The notes under the pieces: generated by a model
Told to the model about the DNA's origin: nothing
Seen by the model: the letters and a program-made list of their open reading frames with translations, nothing else
The model's database searches: none
Made by a program: the position numbers and the translations under genes
Source of the DNA: Trichuris trichiura
Lineage: Eukaryota; Nematoda; Enoplea; Trichinellida; Trichuridae
Reading direction: 5' to 3'
DNA length: 64,000 nucleotides
Assembly: GCA_037903355.1 (NCBI GenBank)
Contig: JBAJFE010000026.1
Location: forward strand, 620,001-684,000
In this document: positions 35,731 through 50,998 of the stretch, in pieces
Layout: each line of letters opens with the position of its first letter
Position numbering within the stretch: position 1 is the stretch's first letter

Positions 35731-37248
35731 TTGAAAGTTTATTTAGCTGTAGCATTTCCAATGCGTATTAATATACCTTACCTTTTCAAGCGGATGTCCT
35801 TTGGTTGATCATCAAGACGCACTTTCATTTCGGAGTTCGCCCGTTGGGGAGATACGGTCAGTTGTTTTGATCAACATCGTCTTTGTAAGCGATAAAACCA
35901 TAAATGGAAAGTATACGACGCACAGTCGGTGCGACCAACTATAGGCAAACGGCCGTATCTGGCCGTAAAGCTGCGCTACGCGCGAGCAATCCTTGCGCAA
36001 GTGTTCACCTGATCAAATATTGCCAGAACGAAAGCGACCTCCATCTGCCGAGGCTTCAATAACGATGACAACTGAGCATTCAAGTCTTTTCGTCTGAAAT
36101 CACCAACATGTATCAGTATGTTGACGAAACAACCCTGAAAGCTCCTTTCACACTCGCGCTGATGTAAAAACAATGATTTACGTACTAATATTGGTAATAG
36201 AATGTGAAAAAAAGCTAAGGGAATCTAAACAAATTTGCTCACATTGATTTCGTGCTGAAACAACAGTACCTAGTTATCACAGGCTGAGAGAAAAATGGTA
36301 AACATTTTTTCAAGGACATACGCATTGCTATGGTGACGAAATTTAAAAAAAAAAAATAATAATAAAGAAAGTACCAGCGGAGCACTTTAGGGCACGTGGG
36401 GTATCCCTTATCTCTTTCTTAAACTCATTTAAAAATTTGAATTCTATAGTATCTGCTCATCAGTTACTTCCTTTAAACTTCCAACGTTAAAACGTAAGTT
36501 AGGGCGAACAGTTAGCGGACAATGACTTGTGCCGGCAGGCAGTGGCGCCCGTAAATGTTTTCAAATAAACTTTTCCAAAAATAATAATAAGTAAACAAGC
36601 GTGTGGAGGATTAAAAAAATACTTAACAAAAAATGGATTGTTACCGTAAGATAAAAAATAAATAAATAGTTGGAAAAAATTGACCGGATGACGAGAAAAG
36701 AAAAACCCAACAAAAACAAAAGTAGAAACGAAAATAAAAGCAAAAGCAATTTTATTTTGTCCTACCGCCTGTTCCGTTCTCGTAAATGAATAGCCGCCAT
36801 GCCTTGCTCTGCCAACCCGATCGGTTGAATCTCGAGGCGACGACCGACTGCACATTGTTTATTTGAACCTACAAAGCGCAGCCGTTTTAAAAATGCAAAA
36901 TATAAGCGGAAAAAAATAATTACAAGAAATAGCTTTGAAAGTTTTTTTCTTACAAAGCAAAGCTACGGAATTTCTTGAATCAATGCTAACGGAAAGAACT
37001 GCTGCTTCATTTGAACAAAACTGAAATCGGTAATGCAAAGTTATTACTAATATTAATGCGTATACTAAAAAAAAAACAAAATTATGAACGACGAAGGTAA
37101 AATGCCTGCAAGTAACGTTCGCGCATCTCAGTAGATGATGATTCGCAGGTTAGGTTTACGAGTACCTTACAGCCGAACGTACAGTAGCACTTAGACGTTG
37201 AGTTGAACAGTTGGTTTTCGCTTACATCCGCTTGATAGAGGTTGGACA

Positions 37249-37740
37249 ATGATCACGTCTAGCGAATCGGATAGTGAAACTAACAGCGACGTAACAGATA
37301 TGGAAAATGCTGTCTCCGTCGCACGTCCTACGAAGCGCTATCACATTCCAGCTTTGATAGCCCGTCTTGACAAGTTGCCGCTGTTGCCAACCGAGAAAGA
37401 GGCTATTTTAAACCGCGCAAAGATGGGCCTCGATCCGGATATGTGCGCGCCAATTATTACCAAGGAAACCACTAGAGAATACGCTATATATGAAGCTTCT
37501 TTACCACGCCAAGCGACAACCGATGCGATGGTAAAAAAAAATACTTTGGCGAAAACACATCGCGCATAGTCTGTTTTAGGACAAGCCAAGAACGAGCAAG
37601 AAACAATGTCCACGTGGGCGATCGGATATCATGAACTCGCCAAGATTAAACGCGATCTGAAGGGGATCAAACCGCGGATATTGGAGGCTATAAATACCTC
37701 TTGCTGCGTGCAAGCAACAGCCAAAGAGCATGACCACTAA
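37249..37740 (+). CDS. Uncharacterised protein, tandem copy A
   Basis: Not recognised. Exon 1 (37249-37530, 94 codons) starts with an acidic, serine-rich stretch (SSESDSETNSDVTDMEN) and continues IPALIARLDKLPLLPTEKEA. It ends at a GTAAAA donor. Exon 2 lies between about 37580 and the TAA at 37738-37740 and in its best frame encodes a charged helix, ELAKIKRDLKGIKPRILEAI. The obvious acceptor (GTTTTAG before 37580) puts exon 2 in a frame that stops early. A slightly later AG (before 37593) restores the helical frame in phase 0. It is related to the next gene in layout, intron position, upstream DNA and the C-terminal helix, so the pair looks like a tandem duplication. No function is proposed. 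Confidence 0.5.
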
Positions 37741-38377
37741 TAATTACTTCGCATTACTCGCCCTTCTCTATTCGCATTGTCACGTAGAGCGGGATACGAA
37801 TAGCGTTACATTATTTAGTCAGTAAAAAAGTTTTGGGCGATTGTACCATCACTTATAACTGCGAGCCTGCCGACGGCCAAAAAAGGCAATAAAATGAGCA
37901 AACTTTGAAAAGCACGTCAAAGCCAAAGCTTATCTAGTCAAACGACTAATATTTTAATCCTCAACGGGCTAACCGAAGGCCCCGATTTTTCAACGCGACA
38001 AAACTGTCGAATTAGCGGTTCGCTAACTTGCTTCAAAGCCTTCTTCCAAAATGTAAATTTTTAGGCTTTTTACCAATTGAATCAAAAATAAAAATATTAA
38101 CTAAAATGCATGCTAGACAAAAATTACGTCGCGCGCTGACAAATTTAAAATAAAAACAAAACTTTTGACGACGAAAATGCAGTGAATGCAGGTAGCATAC
38201 ACTTAGAGACTTAACGTTAATGATTCGCAGGTCTGTTGATTAGTGCCCAACGGTTGGACGGAGAGTTAGTCTCATTTGGCTACACGACTCCGACGTGAGC
38301 GGCTGCTTTGTGCCTATAGCCGTCCATTAAAGGTCGCACCCATCATATCCGATCGAGAACCCAAGTACAGCCCTGAA

Positions 38378-38831
38378 ATGGAACGCAAGATTGGCATTAC
38401 ACATCGCAGTCAGCAGTACCGTACTGGAGGAAGTCCTTTTGCCGGCTTGCCGCTCACTTTACTTGAGAAAAAGGAGCTTTGCAATCGCATGCCGCCCTTT
38501 ACTCTAATGAAATTTGTTCGGCCTGTTGCTAATGGAGGTTGGAAGAACGAGGATGCTCGCGATTTTGAAAATCCCGCTAGTACCGAAGCAGCGACGAAGG
38601 CAATAGTAGAAGAATGTATTTTTCTTATATTACAATAAATATAGTTTGTTTTAGAGTGTCACCGAAGCACCAGGAACGAGTGGCCAACAATGTGGACTCA
38701 CGTCGGCCGACTTGACTGAACTGGCGCGGATTCAGCACAAACTATTGCATATTAACGCATTGATAGATGACGTCACTGATAGCTATGACGCCTTGTTAGA
38801 AAAGGTACAATCGCGTCAGTACAGTCCCTGA
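38378..38831 (+). CDS. Uncharacterised protein, tandem copy B
   Basis: Not recognised. Exons 38378-38605 and 38655-38831 join in phase 0 (donor GTAGAAG, acceptor GTTTTAG) to give 134 residues from the ATG at 38378. The frame is open further upstream (to about 38276) without another ATG, so an earlier exon is possible. Visible segments are GLPLTLLEKKELCNRMPPFT, resembling copy A's LPLLPTEKEAILNRA, and a C-terminal helix ELARIQHKLLHINALIDDVT matching copy A's ELAKIKRDLKGIK. The region before it also resembles the region before copy A (shared ATGATTCGCAGGT and GGTTGGAC blocks). The ATG used by copy A is not conserved here. Function unknown. Confidence 0.55.
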
Positions 38832-41273
38832 TGTCGTTTGCCTATCTATTCGATATAGTACATTGGTGCATTAGGCTATTTTCCTCGCACGTATCCTGAC
38901 CATCGCGTAGCACTTGATTAGAGTTGCAATACGTCATTAAAGACTTTTTTACATTACTAACGCTATCTACCGCAACTGCTGAAGACTTGTTTACGTACCC
39001 TGTGCTTATTCTCCAAAGAAATGGCAATTGCAGTAACGCAAGCGCTGTGTATGTCTCCCAAATGTGCCGTTAAGTTAACCGCGCGACCAGAAAAAGTTTA
39101 TCGGTAAAACGGAAGCACAAATTTCAAAATTTTAGCTAAAATGTGATATGTATGCAAAAAGTTCGGCGGCGAAACTTGGAATCACGCGCTACTCTGCTGC
39201 TTCAACCGCTAAGCTCTACGAATGAACGAAAGCTAAGCGTTCCACTTCGACAACGCGTTTTGGAAAAGAAACGACGATTTGTTTCTTAGCCATGAAATAC
39301 TTAACTACCTTACAGCGGCAGGCAAACTTCCTTAGAGAAAACCGCTTAAAAATGTTCATGGGTTATTTCAAATAAAATAAAGTTGTCCGGAGAACGAAAA
39401 GCTTAAGTTTTGCTTATTTTTTATTTTTTCAGTTCAAAATAAAGGATAATTTAAGAAAAAGAGAGGGCGTCGCGTGCATTGCGCCCCGATGTCATACTGT
39501 AACTTATCCGGCATCTCCTTTTGCGCTTTCTTAAGCCTATGCCTAAGCACAAGGCTCACACTTTGACTTAGGCTTAGGTATTGGCGAGCAGGGCAGGCGG
39601 CAAGCTCAACAGTAAAGGCAAAACGGGATGCCGGCATGGTTAACAGAATGGAACCTGCATTTTTCTTACGGTAGGGCGCATAACCGACAAGATAAAACAG
39701 AAAAACTTATACTACCGAAAAAACAATCCCATCTGTCGTTACTTGCTTTCAACATATTTAATTCAAAAGAACGAAACTTTAAAAGTATGCGTAGAAATGC
39801 TCATTTTTTTAATCACGTGTTTTTTCTTACACTCAGCGTAAAGGAAATACCGGCAAAGTTTTTCTTTACACAAGCGATACATGAAAAAAAGAAATAGCTT
39901 TATTAGGTTTTTGTTATCTGCTTTTTTCAGCTCAAAATTATGGGCAACAAAAGAGCAGGGCGTGAGCAGGTGCTTACCTGGCAACGATGGCGAATTTATC
40001 GATTCTAACGGGGTTGTTTTGAACATTTTCCATTTATGCAGCTGATTTTGCAATTTCGCCGGAAGCCGACAACTCCAAAATTCTAAATTGCCTAAAAATA
40101 AAATCACAATAAAATAAAAACACCAACAGACTATTTTAATGATGGAATACGTAACAGAACAAAGCATAAGTGCATTGTTGCCTGGACATTGTCAGCTTTG
40201 AGTAAAGTGAGCAAAATTTCTGGGCGGCATAGCTCATCCGGTATTTCCATTGCGAACTGCCGCCGACTTCGCTCCCTTAAAAAAAAATTATTAAAACCAT
40301 TTATTTTAATTTAATTTCCGACGATTTATAGCCGAGCAGCGGTACACTTCGCGGAAAAAAGAATTGTCTTAACCAAAACTGAACTACGGATGGACAAAAA
40401 GTTCGATTCACATTTAAGACTGCTAAAAAGGCGAGGTAAACTAAAGAAGTAATATTTCAAAAGCAGTTGCTCACTTTTACCTTTGGAGTACGCAAAAGAA
40501 TGTTTTATACAACCGCCATCTTTTATTAAAAAAGATACCTCGCAAAAAAAGCTTTTAGCAATGAACTAATGGAGAAAAATAAATAAATAAAGGAAATTTT
40601 TATCGGAATGATTGCGTTGCATACTGTGTAAGTCTCCTTACCTGAAGATCATTTAAACTAACGGCGGCTTGTGAAGGGGGCGTTTGCCTGTAGGCTTCGT
40701 TAAGAGTTCTTATGTTAATTGTCTATTAATTTGCGCCGAATCAACCTGACAGGTTGATAAATTTCCGACGATTTATGCGTTTTTGCAAGGTGCTGTCAAA
40801 GAAAACAACGACAGTAATAGACGTAAAGTACAGTTCTTTCTTGTCTAATTTTCCATTAAAGCATTCTCGCTATCCGCTCGATCGCGGCGGGTGACTTATC
40901 AATATTCAGCGATAGTTTTCATTGCAATCGATGCCGGCATTTAGTCGAGTAAGAGCGGTTGAGCTAAAGTATAAAATACCGTATGCAATTGATGGTTACT
41001 TGTTAGCTTAATCGTTTGCAAGTCTTTCAAAGCCTAAGCAGCGTTTCGCTTTCAGCGCGTCTGCTGCGGTGGAATTTTGCATTATGCTAAAATGTTTTCA
41101 AAATGTTGTTCTCTACTTTACGCTGCTCGTTTTTAGATTGCCGTCTCTAGTAGCAGCCTTGACCTGCTTACGTTTGTTCTTGATAAACTAGTTTATTACC
41201 AACCATGGAAAGGGCAGGTAGCGCATTTGTAGCAGCAACGCGTCTACCGGGTAGTCGTTGTTGATTAGCCGCC
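38832..41273. other. Intergenic stretch, no recognised gene
   Basis: AT-rich DNA with short open frames only. It contains a TTAGGC-bearing imperfect hairpin at about 39535-39580. Confidence 0.5.
39535..39580. repeat. TTAGGC-bearing imperfect hairpin
   Basis: AAGCCTATGCCTAAG and, about 16 nt further, CTTAGGCTTAGG are partly complementary. The right arm contains TTAGGCTTAGG, nearly two telomere units. Confidence 0.5.
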
Positions 41274-42693
41274 ATGAAAGCCTCACTTTGGTATTGGGCA
41301 GCCATTTTCCTGCTTGGCGAAGTTTTGAAGTGACTATGGCGCAATAAACATAAGTAATATTGCTTGTTACTTAAGCGCTATTATAGGCTTGTGCCTTTGT
41401 TACGAACGTACCTGATTTTACGCGTACTTTGTTGGTACATTGGTAGCCAATGGATAAAGTAAGTTACGACGCAGCTTAAGTTTGCATACTAAGGTGACTG
41501 CTATGCAGAAAATTCGTTTTCAAAACTTGTCCGTTCGAAATTCGCTTTCCGGACAAGGAACACGTTGTAGTTGTTACTGGCGCGAGCGCGGGCATAGGCA
41601 CTGCCACTGCAACTGACCTTTGCGCAAGAGGTGAAATTCCATTGGTCATCATTGTCAGTGCTTCAATATGTTGTATTCCATTTTTAGGCGGTAAAGTCAT
41701 ATGGGCAGCCAGAGACACGGCCAAGGCGCAGCGAAAATTGAACGATCTTGCGTGGACAGCTCATCACGGCAAACGAGGCTACATAATTAAATTAGACTTG
41801 GCTTCTAAAAACAAAATCGATCAATTCGTTGACGAGTTTAAAAAGCGTACATTCTCTTATCGGTTTGCCGAACACGCATAGCAGATTTATAGGCGAGAAA
41901 AATTTGCATTGCCTTATATTGAATGCCGCCTACTGGGGACCAAGGCGACTTACCGAAGATGGTTTTGAGGAAACCTTTGGCGTTAATCATCTAGGTGCGT
42001 ATTACATATCGCATTGTCTTCAAAGGCGGCTTGCAATAAAATTATAGGTCATATGTACTTGGTCTACAAGCTGTTGGATGTTCTGAAAGCATCCGCTCCA
42101 AGTAGAGTGATAGTAGTGGGATCGGACATCCATCGTCTTTACTCGGGCGTGAACTTTGATGATCTGATGATGGAAGAAAACTACGGCGCCTGGCGAGCCT
42201 ATGGTCACAGCAAGCTTTGTACTATTCTCTTCGGTCGAGAATTGGCTAAACGCCTTGAGGGTTGGTTGAAAAGAGATATCGCTTTCAAAAAATAAGGCAA
42301 CACCTTGTGCTTACAGGATCAGGAATAACCGTCAGTATTGCCCATCCTGGGACACCGGTACCCAGCGAACTCATGCGCAACAGTTGGGCTTTCTGGAGTC
42401 TATTCCATATGTTCGTTTTGCAGCCGGTTTTCCACCTTTTCTGCCGAACAACGATGCAAGGCGCTCAGACGACCGTCTACTGCGCTTGCTCGGAAGAATG
42501 CGGCAAAGTGACCGGAAACTATTACGAGTTGGTTGCGCGCGCCCGCTTGTATGCTCAATATCTAACGCTTACGTTGTTTTTAAGAAACGCGAAGAAGGAT
42601 TGCCCCAACGCGGCGGCTCGCGATGACGCTGCCGCCAAACGTCTGTGGGACATTTCCTGCGAGATGTTGAAAATCAACGAAAACTGGGCTTGA
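41274..42693 (+). CDS. Membrane-anchored short-chain dehydrogenase/reductase (RDH/WWOX-like)
   Basis: Seven exons (41274-41329, 41387-41458, 41509-41630, 41688-41846, 41893-41994, 42048-42260, 42317-42693) in consistent phase. The start was chosen because the ATG at 41274 (context GCCGCCATG) opens a hydrophobic N-terminus (SLWYWAAIFLLG...LVPLLRTYLILRVLCWYIG) that splices in frame to the enzyme. The Rossmann cofactor motif TGASAGIG follows, then WAARD, LILNAAYW (NNAG-like), FGVNHLG, the catalytic Ser region VVGSDIHR and YGHSK (YxxxK). This is the classical atypical-RDH layout, which reduces or oxidises lipid or retinoid carbonyls with NAD(P)(H) at the ER or mitochondrial membrane. The substrate cannot be told. 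The C-terminus includes AKRLWDISCEML, as in RDH11-14 relatives. The lysyl hydroxylase starts 244 bp downstream on the same strand. Confidence 0.9.
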
Positions 42694-42937
42694 ACTATAC
42701 GCGTTGTTTCGACGTTGCCCAAATTGCTCTTGTTGTTTGCAGCTATTTTTCTGTGTTCGGTTTGCCTTCGCACCGTTAAGTTGTGTTGGCGAAATTAGAT
42801 TCAATGAACTTGTACGTTCAAAGCTATTTCGTTCGCTTGTAAGCGCGATTGAGATATTTTCTTAAAACACGAACATGAGTATCCTTTATACTTACTGTAG
42901 GCAAAGTGATTCACCTTTGCTGAGGGTTTATCGGGCC

Positions 42938-45881
42938 ATGTACTACTTAGCGGCAGTCCTACTTGCGCTATCGTTCGTTGTAGATGCCGAGCGTTTACTT
43001 GTCTTGACGGTAGCGACTGAACGGACTGACGGCTTTCTACGCACGGAACGATCTCTGCTACAGTTCTCGTTGAACTATCACGTAAGCGAGCGACTTTGGA
43101 ATTTTTAGAATGCTACTTACCGCGTCTCGCGTAGGTTCTTGGCTTAGGCACCAAATGGAATGGAGGCGACGTTCGACGAACCATTGGCGGTGGGCAGAAG
43201 ATTCGCCTTCTGCGCGATTATCTGGCTCAGTACAAGCACGATCAAGACTTGGTCGTCCTTTTTATCGATGGGTAAAAGCTTTTGCTTTTCTTTAAAGATC
43301 GCTTACTAGCATGCGTAATTTGGTCAGCTACGACGTGGTCGTTAATGGGGACGAAAAATTGATTTTGGAACGTTTTCTCCAAAGCGGAGCCAAAGTGCTT
43401 TTCTCAGCCGAACAATACTGCTGGCCGGACAAAAGTCTTGCAGTAAGCATTACCTTGTTTGGCTAAGGTCGTCAGAGCGCTTAGCTTAGGTGTCGTATCC
43501 GGTAATCAAGCGAGGAAAGCGGTATCTCAACTCCGGAGCGTTCATCGGCTACGCCTCGTACGTAAACAAGTTGCTAAGCGAAGGACAAGTTAAAGATGAT
43601 GACGACGATCAACTTTTCTATACGCGCGTCTTTTTGAACGACAAGCTCAGAGAGAAGTACGAGATCAAGTTGGATTCAACGGCTGAACTTTTTCAAAATT
43701 TAAACGGGGCTGTTGATGACGTCGACTTTGACGTATCACCGGATCCTCGATCCGATCCAAGACGAGGCGTGCGACTGGATAATCTAGCATACTCCAGCGA
43801 GCCTCTGGTGGTGCACGGCAATGGACCAAGCAAGGTAGACTTCTCTCGCTTCTTACTGTTGTATAAGTCGAACTACCCAAAGCAGATCCATCTCAATAAG
43901 CTTGGCAACTACTTGGGAAACTGGTGGAATCCCTCCGCAGGATGCATCGCTTGCCAAGAAGACCAACTGTCGCTGGACGAAGACGAGGTTAGCGGAAAAG
44001 ATGAAAACCTCGTACCTACGTCGATATTTTCCAGGAAAAGTGGCCGTTCGTCGTGCTCGCATCCTTTATTACAAAGCCGTCTCCGTTTGTCGATCTTTAC
44101 TTCGAAAACTTGCTCAGCTTGTCGTATCCAAAGTCCAGAATGGGCATTTACCTCTACAACGGCGTAAGCGGTTTGAAAGTTTGAATTACTGTATGCGTTT
44201 CTGATAATTAAGTACTGTTGATTTTGAATTTCCTCCTTTCTGCCCGCCACTGCTTTTTGCAGGTGGAAAATTACACGCGTTTGGTTGCCGACTTTCGCCG
44301 AGAAGCTTCGAAGAGCTTTGCTTTTGTTGAAAGCCCGTCGATCACATCCGGAGACGAGCGTTTTTCCTTTGTTAAAATTTCCACCGGATCGGCGGCGGAC
44401 GAACGTCAGGCTCGCGACAACGCTGTGTACGTTGAACTATGCTCAGTTCCGGCGTTAATAAAATTTTCCTTCCCCTTTTTAGGCAATGGTGCCAAGAGCG
44501 AAACTGCGATTACTTACTCGTGTGGGATGCCAATGCGCGCCTGGAAAGACCGGATACACTTCAGCTGTTAATCAAACGAAACAAGTAATTTAAATATTTA
44601 AATTTTACCTTAAACGTACATCCATTCCGCAGACCCGTTGTGGCTCCTCTTTTGCGTACAGAAGGGCGTCTATGGTCTAATTTTTGGGGCGCAATTTCGG
44701 ACAACGGTTTCTACCAACGATCGGACGATTACGTTGCCATTGTCGAAGGGCAACGCGTGTAAGTCGTTATTCGATATTTCTCCAACGGGGAGCCAATTGA
44801 TTCCATTCCTTCAGGGGAATATGGAATGTTCCCTACGTAACTATGCTGTATCTTGTTCGCAAGGAACGATTATCCAAAATGGTCAATCCTTACTCGTACA
44901 ACCTTAAAGCAGATCCCGACATGTCGTTTTGTCAATACTGTCGGGATAAGGTGAGCCCAAACGAGTAGCACCCTTACGACGACGAGTAATGGCATAAATT
45001 CAGGACTACTTCATGTACGTAGACAATACAGTTGAATACGGGCGCTCCTTAGACGACTATGGCTACGATAGCGCGAACTCGTCTTCAGATCTTGGAAATC
45101 TGCTAAGCAACAAAAAGGTTTGATCTTGACTACGCCCACGCACTTCTCTGCAAGTGGACAGTGTAGGAATGGGAACGCAAATATTTGCATAAAGATTACG
45201 GCAAAGTTTTGGAAGACGATTACGTATTGGCTCTGCCATGTCCGGACGTCTATTCGTTTCCAATATTTTCTCCAGCCTTTTGCAAAGATCTAATTGATAC
45301 AATGGAGGCGTACGGTAAATGGTCTTCAGGTTCTCACGAAGTACGAAATTGTCCGGACGCGTAAAGCGACTTGGTTGAGGGTCATTTTTAGGATGCTCGT
45401 TTGTTGGGCGGCTACGAAAATGTTCCGACGCGCGACATCCACATGAACCAAGTAGGCTTGGAAGCTGTTTGGCTAAAAATACTGGACGACTACGTACGTC
45501 CGGTTCAGGAAAAAGCTTTTACTGGCTATTACAGCAGGGTAAGATGGTAGAGAAAAAAAATGTTCGACACTTTCAGGCAGCATTGTTGTCGTTCAGCCGC
45601 CAAAGGCACTCATGAACTTTGTAGTACGATACAAACCGGAAGAACAAGCCTCGTTGCGTCCCCATCACGATGCTTCGACCTATACTGTCGACATCGCTTT
45701 GAATAGAGCTGGAATCGACTACGAAGGAGGCGGAGTCCGTTACGTTCGTTACAATTGCACGGCGAAGGATTTGGAGCTGGGATGGGCGTTGATGCATCCG
45801 GGGCGCCTTACCCATATGCACGAGGGTTTGCAAACAACCAGCGGCACGCGCTACATAATGGTTTCTTTTGTTGATCCTTGA
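42938..45881 (+). CDS. let-268: Procollagen-lysine 2-oxoglutarate 5-dioxygenase (lysyl hydroxylase, PLOD/LET-268)
   Basis: ER enzyme that hydroxylates collagen lysines and glycosylates the product, essential for type IV collagen secretion in nematodes. The ATG at 42938 gives a signal peptide ([17 protein letters not shown]) directly before [14 protein letters not shown]. An upstream in-frame ATG at 42875 would add 21 residues. About twelve exons follow. The glycosyltransferase part shows [58 protein letters not shown] and HGNGPSK. The middle part shows [41 protein letters not shown] and [19 protein letters not shown]. The dioxygenase end shows [20 protein letters not shown] with the Fe-binding Hx[22 protein letters not shown] (distal His) and [11 protein letters not shown] (2-oxoglutarate Arg). 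The gene looks complete and active. The next gene begins about 300 bp downstream on the same strand. Confidence 0.96.
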
Positions 45882-46187
45882 AAAAAAGGACTACTTAAAA
45901 TATTGCTGCACCTCTCCCTTCGCTTTAGAAAAAAAGGGCCCACTTTCCGCCTCTAGCCTATCACTTCGGTGCCTTCCTTCCTCCTTTCAGTATTCCCACT
46001 GCCAGTAACTGCCATAAGTGTGCCAAATAGGACTGACGTCTCTTTTACGTAAAAAAATAAACAACATGACGAAGACGTCCTGCAGACGCGTGTCGACGTG
46101 TACGATTCCTTTGCTATGCTACGATGGTCGTACTGTTATTTGCAGGTACCATTAGCTTTTGTTAGGATTTCGAGTAGACGAAAAAAA

Positions 46188-46847
46188 ATGCTCACGGACC
46201 AATGGACCGAGTCGAGATTCATTACGACAACCAGGCAAGCATTTTTGCACGCTCGACAACTGCTGGACGCTTTGTCGAAGATTGAGGACGGTCATTTGGA
46301 TACTATTGATAGCATAATCAATCAGCTTATGCAAAAAAGTTGCGTTGAGAAAGCCGACTTGTCCAAGTCGCAGTTGCGGACAAAAGTTGGCGAACACGTT
46401 GCCACTCTTCTGCTGGCCAAAATTGATAAGCACGTGACCAACTTGTGCGTTGCGATAAAGGAAGACTTGGAAGAATGCCAACGGTTGGCCGACGCCGCCA
46501 CGCGCTGTTACAATTGCTTAGCCGAAGGATACGGCGCAATCGACCGGAATGGTTTGCTGCACGAACGATTGAAGAGACGTACGCCGAAACGACCGTCCAT
46601 TTTTGAAATGTGTTCTTGGTTGGACGACGTGCTAAAAACATGCCGCCAAGAAGTGACGGAACGCCGTGAGCTGTTGGCACGACTGGCACTAGTTCGCACT
46701 GAGGAAGCAATTGAAATGCTGAAGCATTCGAAATATTGCTGGAAACGTCCGCCGTCCGTTGTTCAGCGAATGAACACGTACATAGCTTTCACCTGGCATT
46801 TCATTGGCAAGCAAAACGACCAGTTCCAATCTGCGTTAGTCCAATAA
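46188..46847 (+). CDS. AIRIM/C1orf109-like protein
   Basis: Single exon from the ATG at 46188, 219 residues, predicted helical. It resembles human AIRIM (C1orf109), a subunit of the 55LCC AAA-ATPase complex with AFG2A/AFG2B and CINP that works in 60S ribosome maturation and replisome clearance. Best-matching parts are RPSIFEMCSWLDDVLKTCRQ (SPSVADMLEWLQDIERHYRK in human) followed by ERRELLARL, and KVGEHVATLLLAKIDKHVTN (KLGERLAILLKVRDMVSSHV). The identification rests on these helices and is moderate. The frame is open upstream, but TTATTTGCAG at about 46136-46145 looks like a splice or trans-splice acceptor, favouring the start at 46188. It lies between the lysyl hydroxylase and a zinc-finger gene only 65 bp downstream, in a likely operon. 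Confidence 0.68.
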   Translation: MLTDQWTESRFITTTRQAFLHARQLLDALSKIEDGHLDTIDSIINQLMQKSCVEKADLSKSQLRTKVGEHVATLLLAKIDKHVTNLCVAIKEDLEECQRLADAATRCYNCLAEGYGAIDRNGLLHERLKRRTPKRPSIFEMCSWLDDVLKTCRQEVTERRELLARLALVRTEEAIEMLKHSKYCWKRPPSVVQRMNTYIAFTWHFIGKQNDQFQSALVQ

Positions 46848-46912
46848 ACCCGTCTCGCCTACGAGCACACGTCTCTCTCGCTCTGCACTTGCGCTATAGT
46901 CTCTAAGATAAA

Positions 46913-47517
46913 ATGGACGAAGAGGACGAAGTGACCACGACGCTACCAAAAGCGACCAGCGACGTAGTAACCGTAGAACAACAAAGATTAGATTATCCCA
47001 ACGATCCAACGTACAAATGCCGCTTTTGCGGTTTGGTTTACAATTATTTGACTACGCTTAAAGCGCACGAACGCGTTCACGACGTTGAGGAGCCGTACGT
47101 TTGCGCCAAATGCGGACTTTCGTTTCGTTTCCACTCGGAATTGCAAATCCATTGCGAAGAGCATAAAGGTAGAGAGAACGCCATGACGAAATAGCTTCTT
47201 TTTTCTCCATTTTTGTTCGCTCAGGCGCCTATACGTACAAGTGTATGTGCGGTCGAAGTTTCGCCAAGTACAGCGACCTTTTGTACCATCACCATTCGGA
47301 CGAAGACGAGGAAGAGCCAGTCGACGAAACCGTATTGTCCCATAAGCAACCGGCTTATTACAACCGTCATTATCCGGATCCAAGGAGCGTCTACTATTGC
47401 CAATTTTGTTGCCGAAGTTACAGGTCAAGTCACGATTTGAAATATCATTTATACAGTCATAGAGGAGAGAGGGCGTTTACAATTGGTAGTTCTCGATACC
47501 TTATGAATCGTATGTAG
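46913..47517 (+). CDS. C2H2 zinc-finger protein
   Basis: Exons 46913-47168 and 47225-47517 (GT-AG, phase 1) encode 182 residues. An acidic N-terminus is followed by fingers YKCRFCGLVYNYLTTLKAH, YVCAKCGLSFRFHSELQIH and YYCQFCCRSYRSSHDLKYH, each with CX2C and HX3H-type ligands. Between them lies an odd finger (YKCMCGRSFAKYSDLLYHHH) with a CXC spacing, followed by an acidic linker. Nucleic-acid binding is likely; the target is unknown and I do not recognise an orthologue. The 65-bp gap to the preceding AIRIM-like gene is too short for a separate promoter of usual size. The 3' end faces the 3' end of the IRE1 gene about 110 bp away. Confidence 0.85.
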
Positions 47518-47625
47518 GCGCAGCAGCCTTGCTTAGGTTGGGCGAAAGAAAAAAAATAAAAATTTTGCCTGCATACAATGCTGATAGGTTGGCTAAGAAA
47601 AATTTACCTTTTAAATGGAATGATC

Positions 47626-50998
<3,373 letters not shown>

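Larger units (their letters stand above)
33740..37248. other. Intergenic region upstream of the Mesh-like gene
   Basis: No gene recognised. It holds the promoter side of the Mesh-like gene, (CA)n(GA)n and (GA)n microsatellites and a 66-bp palindrome. Open frames here are short and unlike known proteins. Confidence 0.5.
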
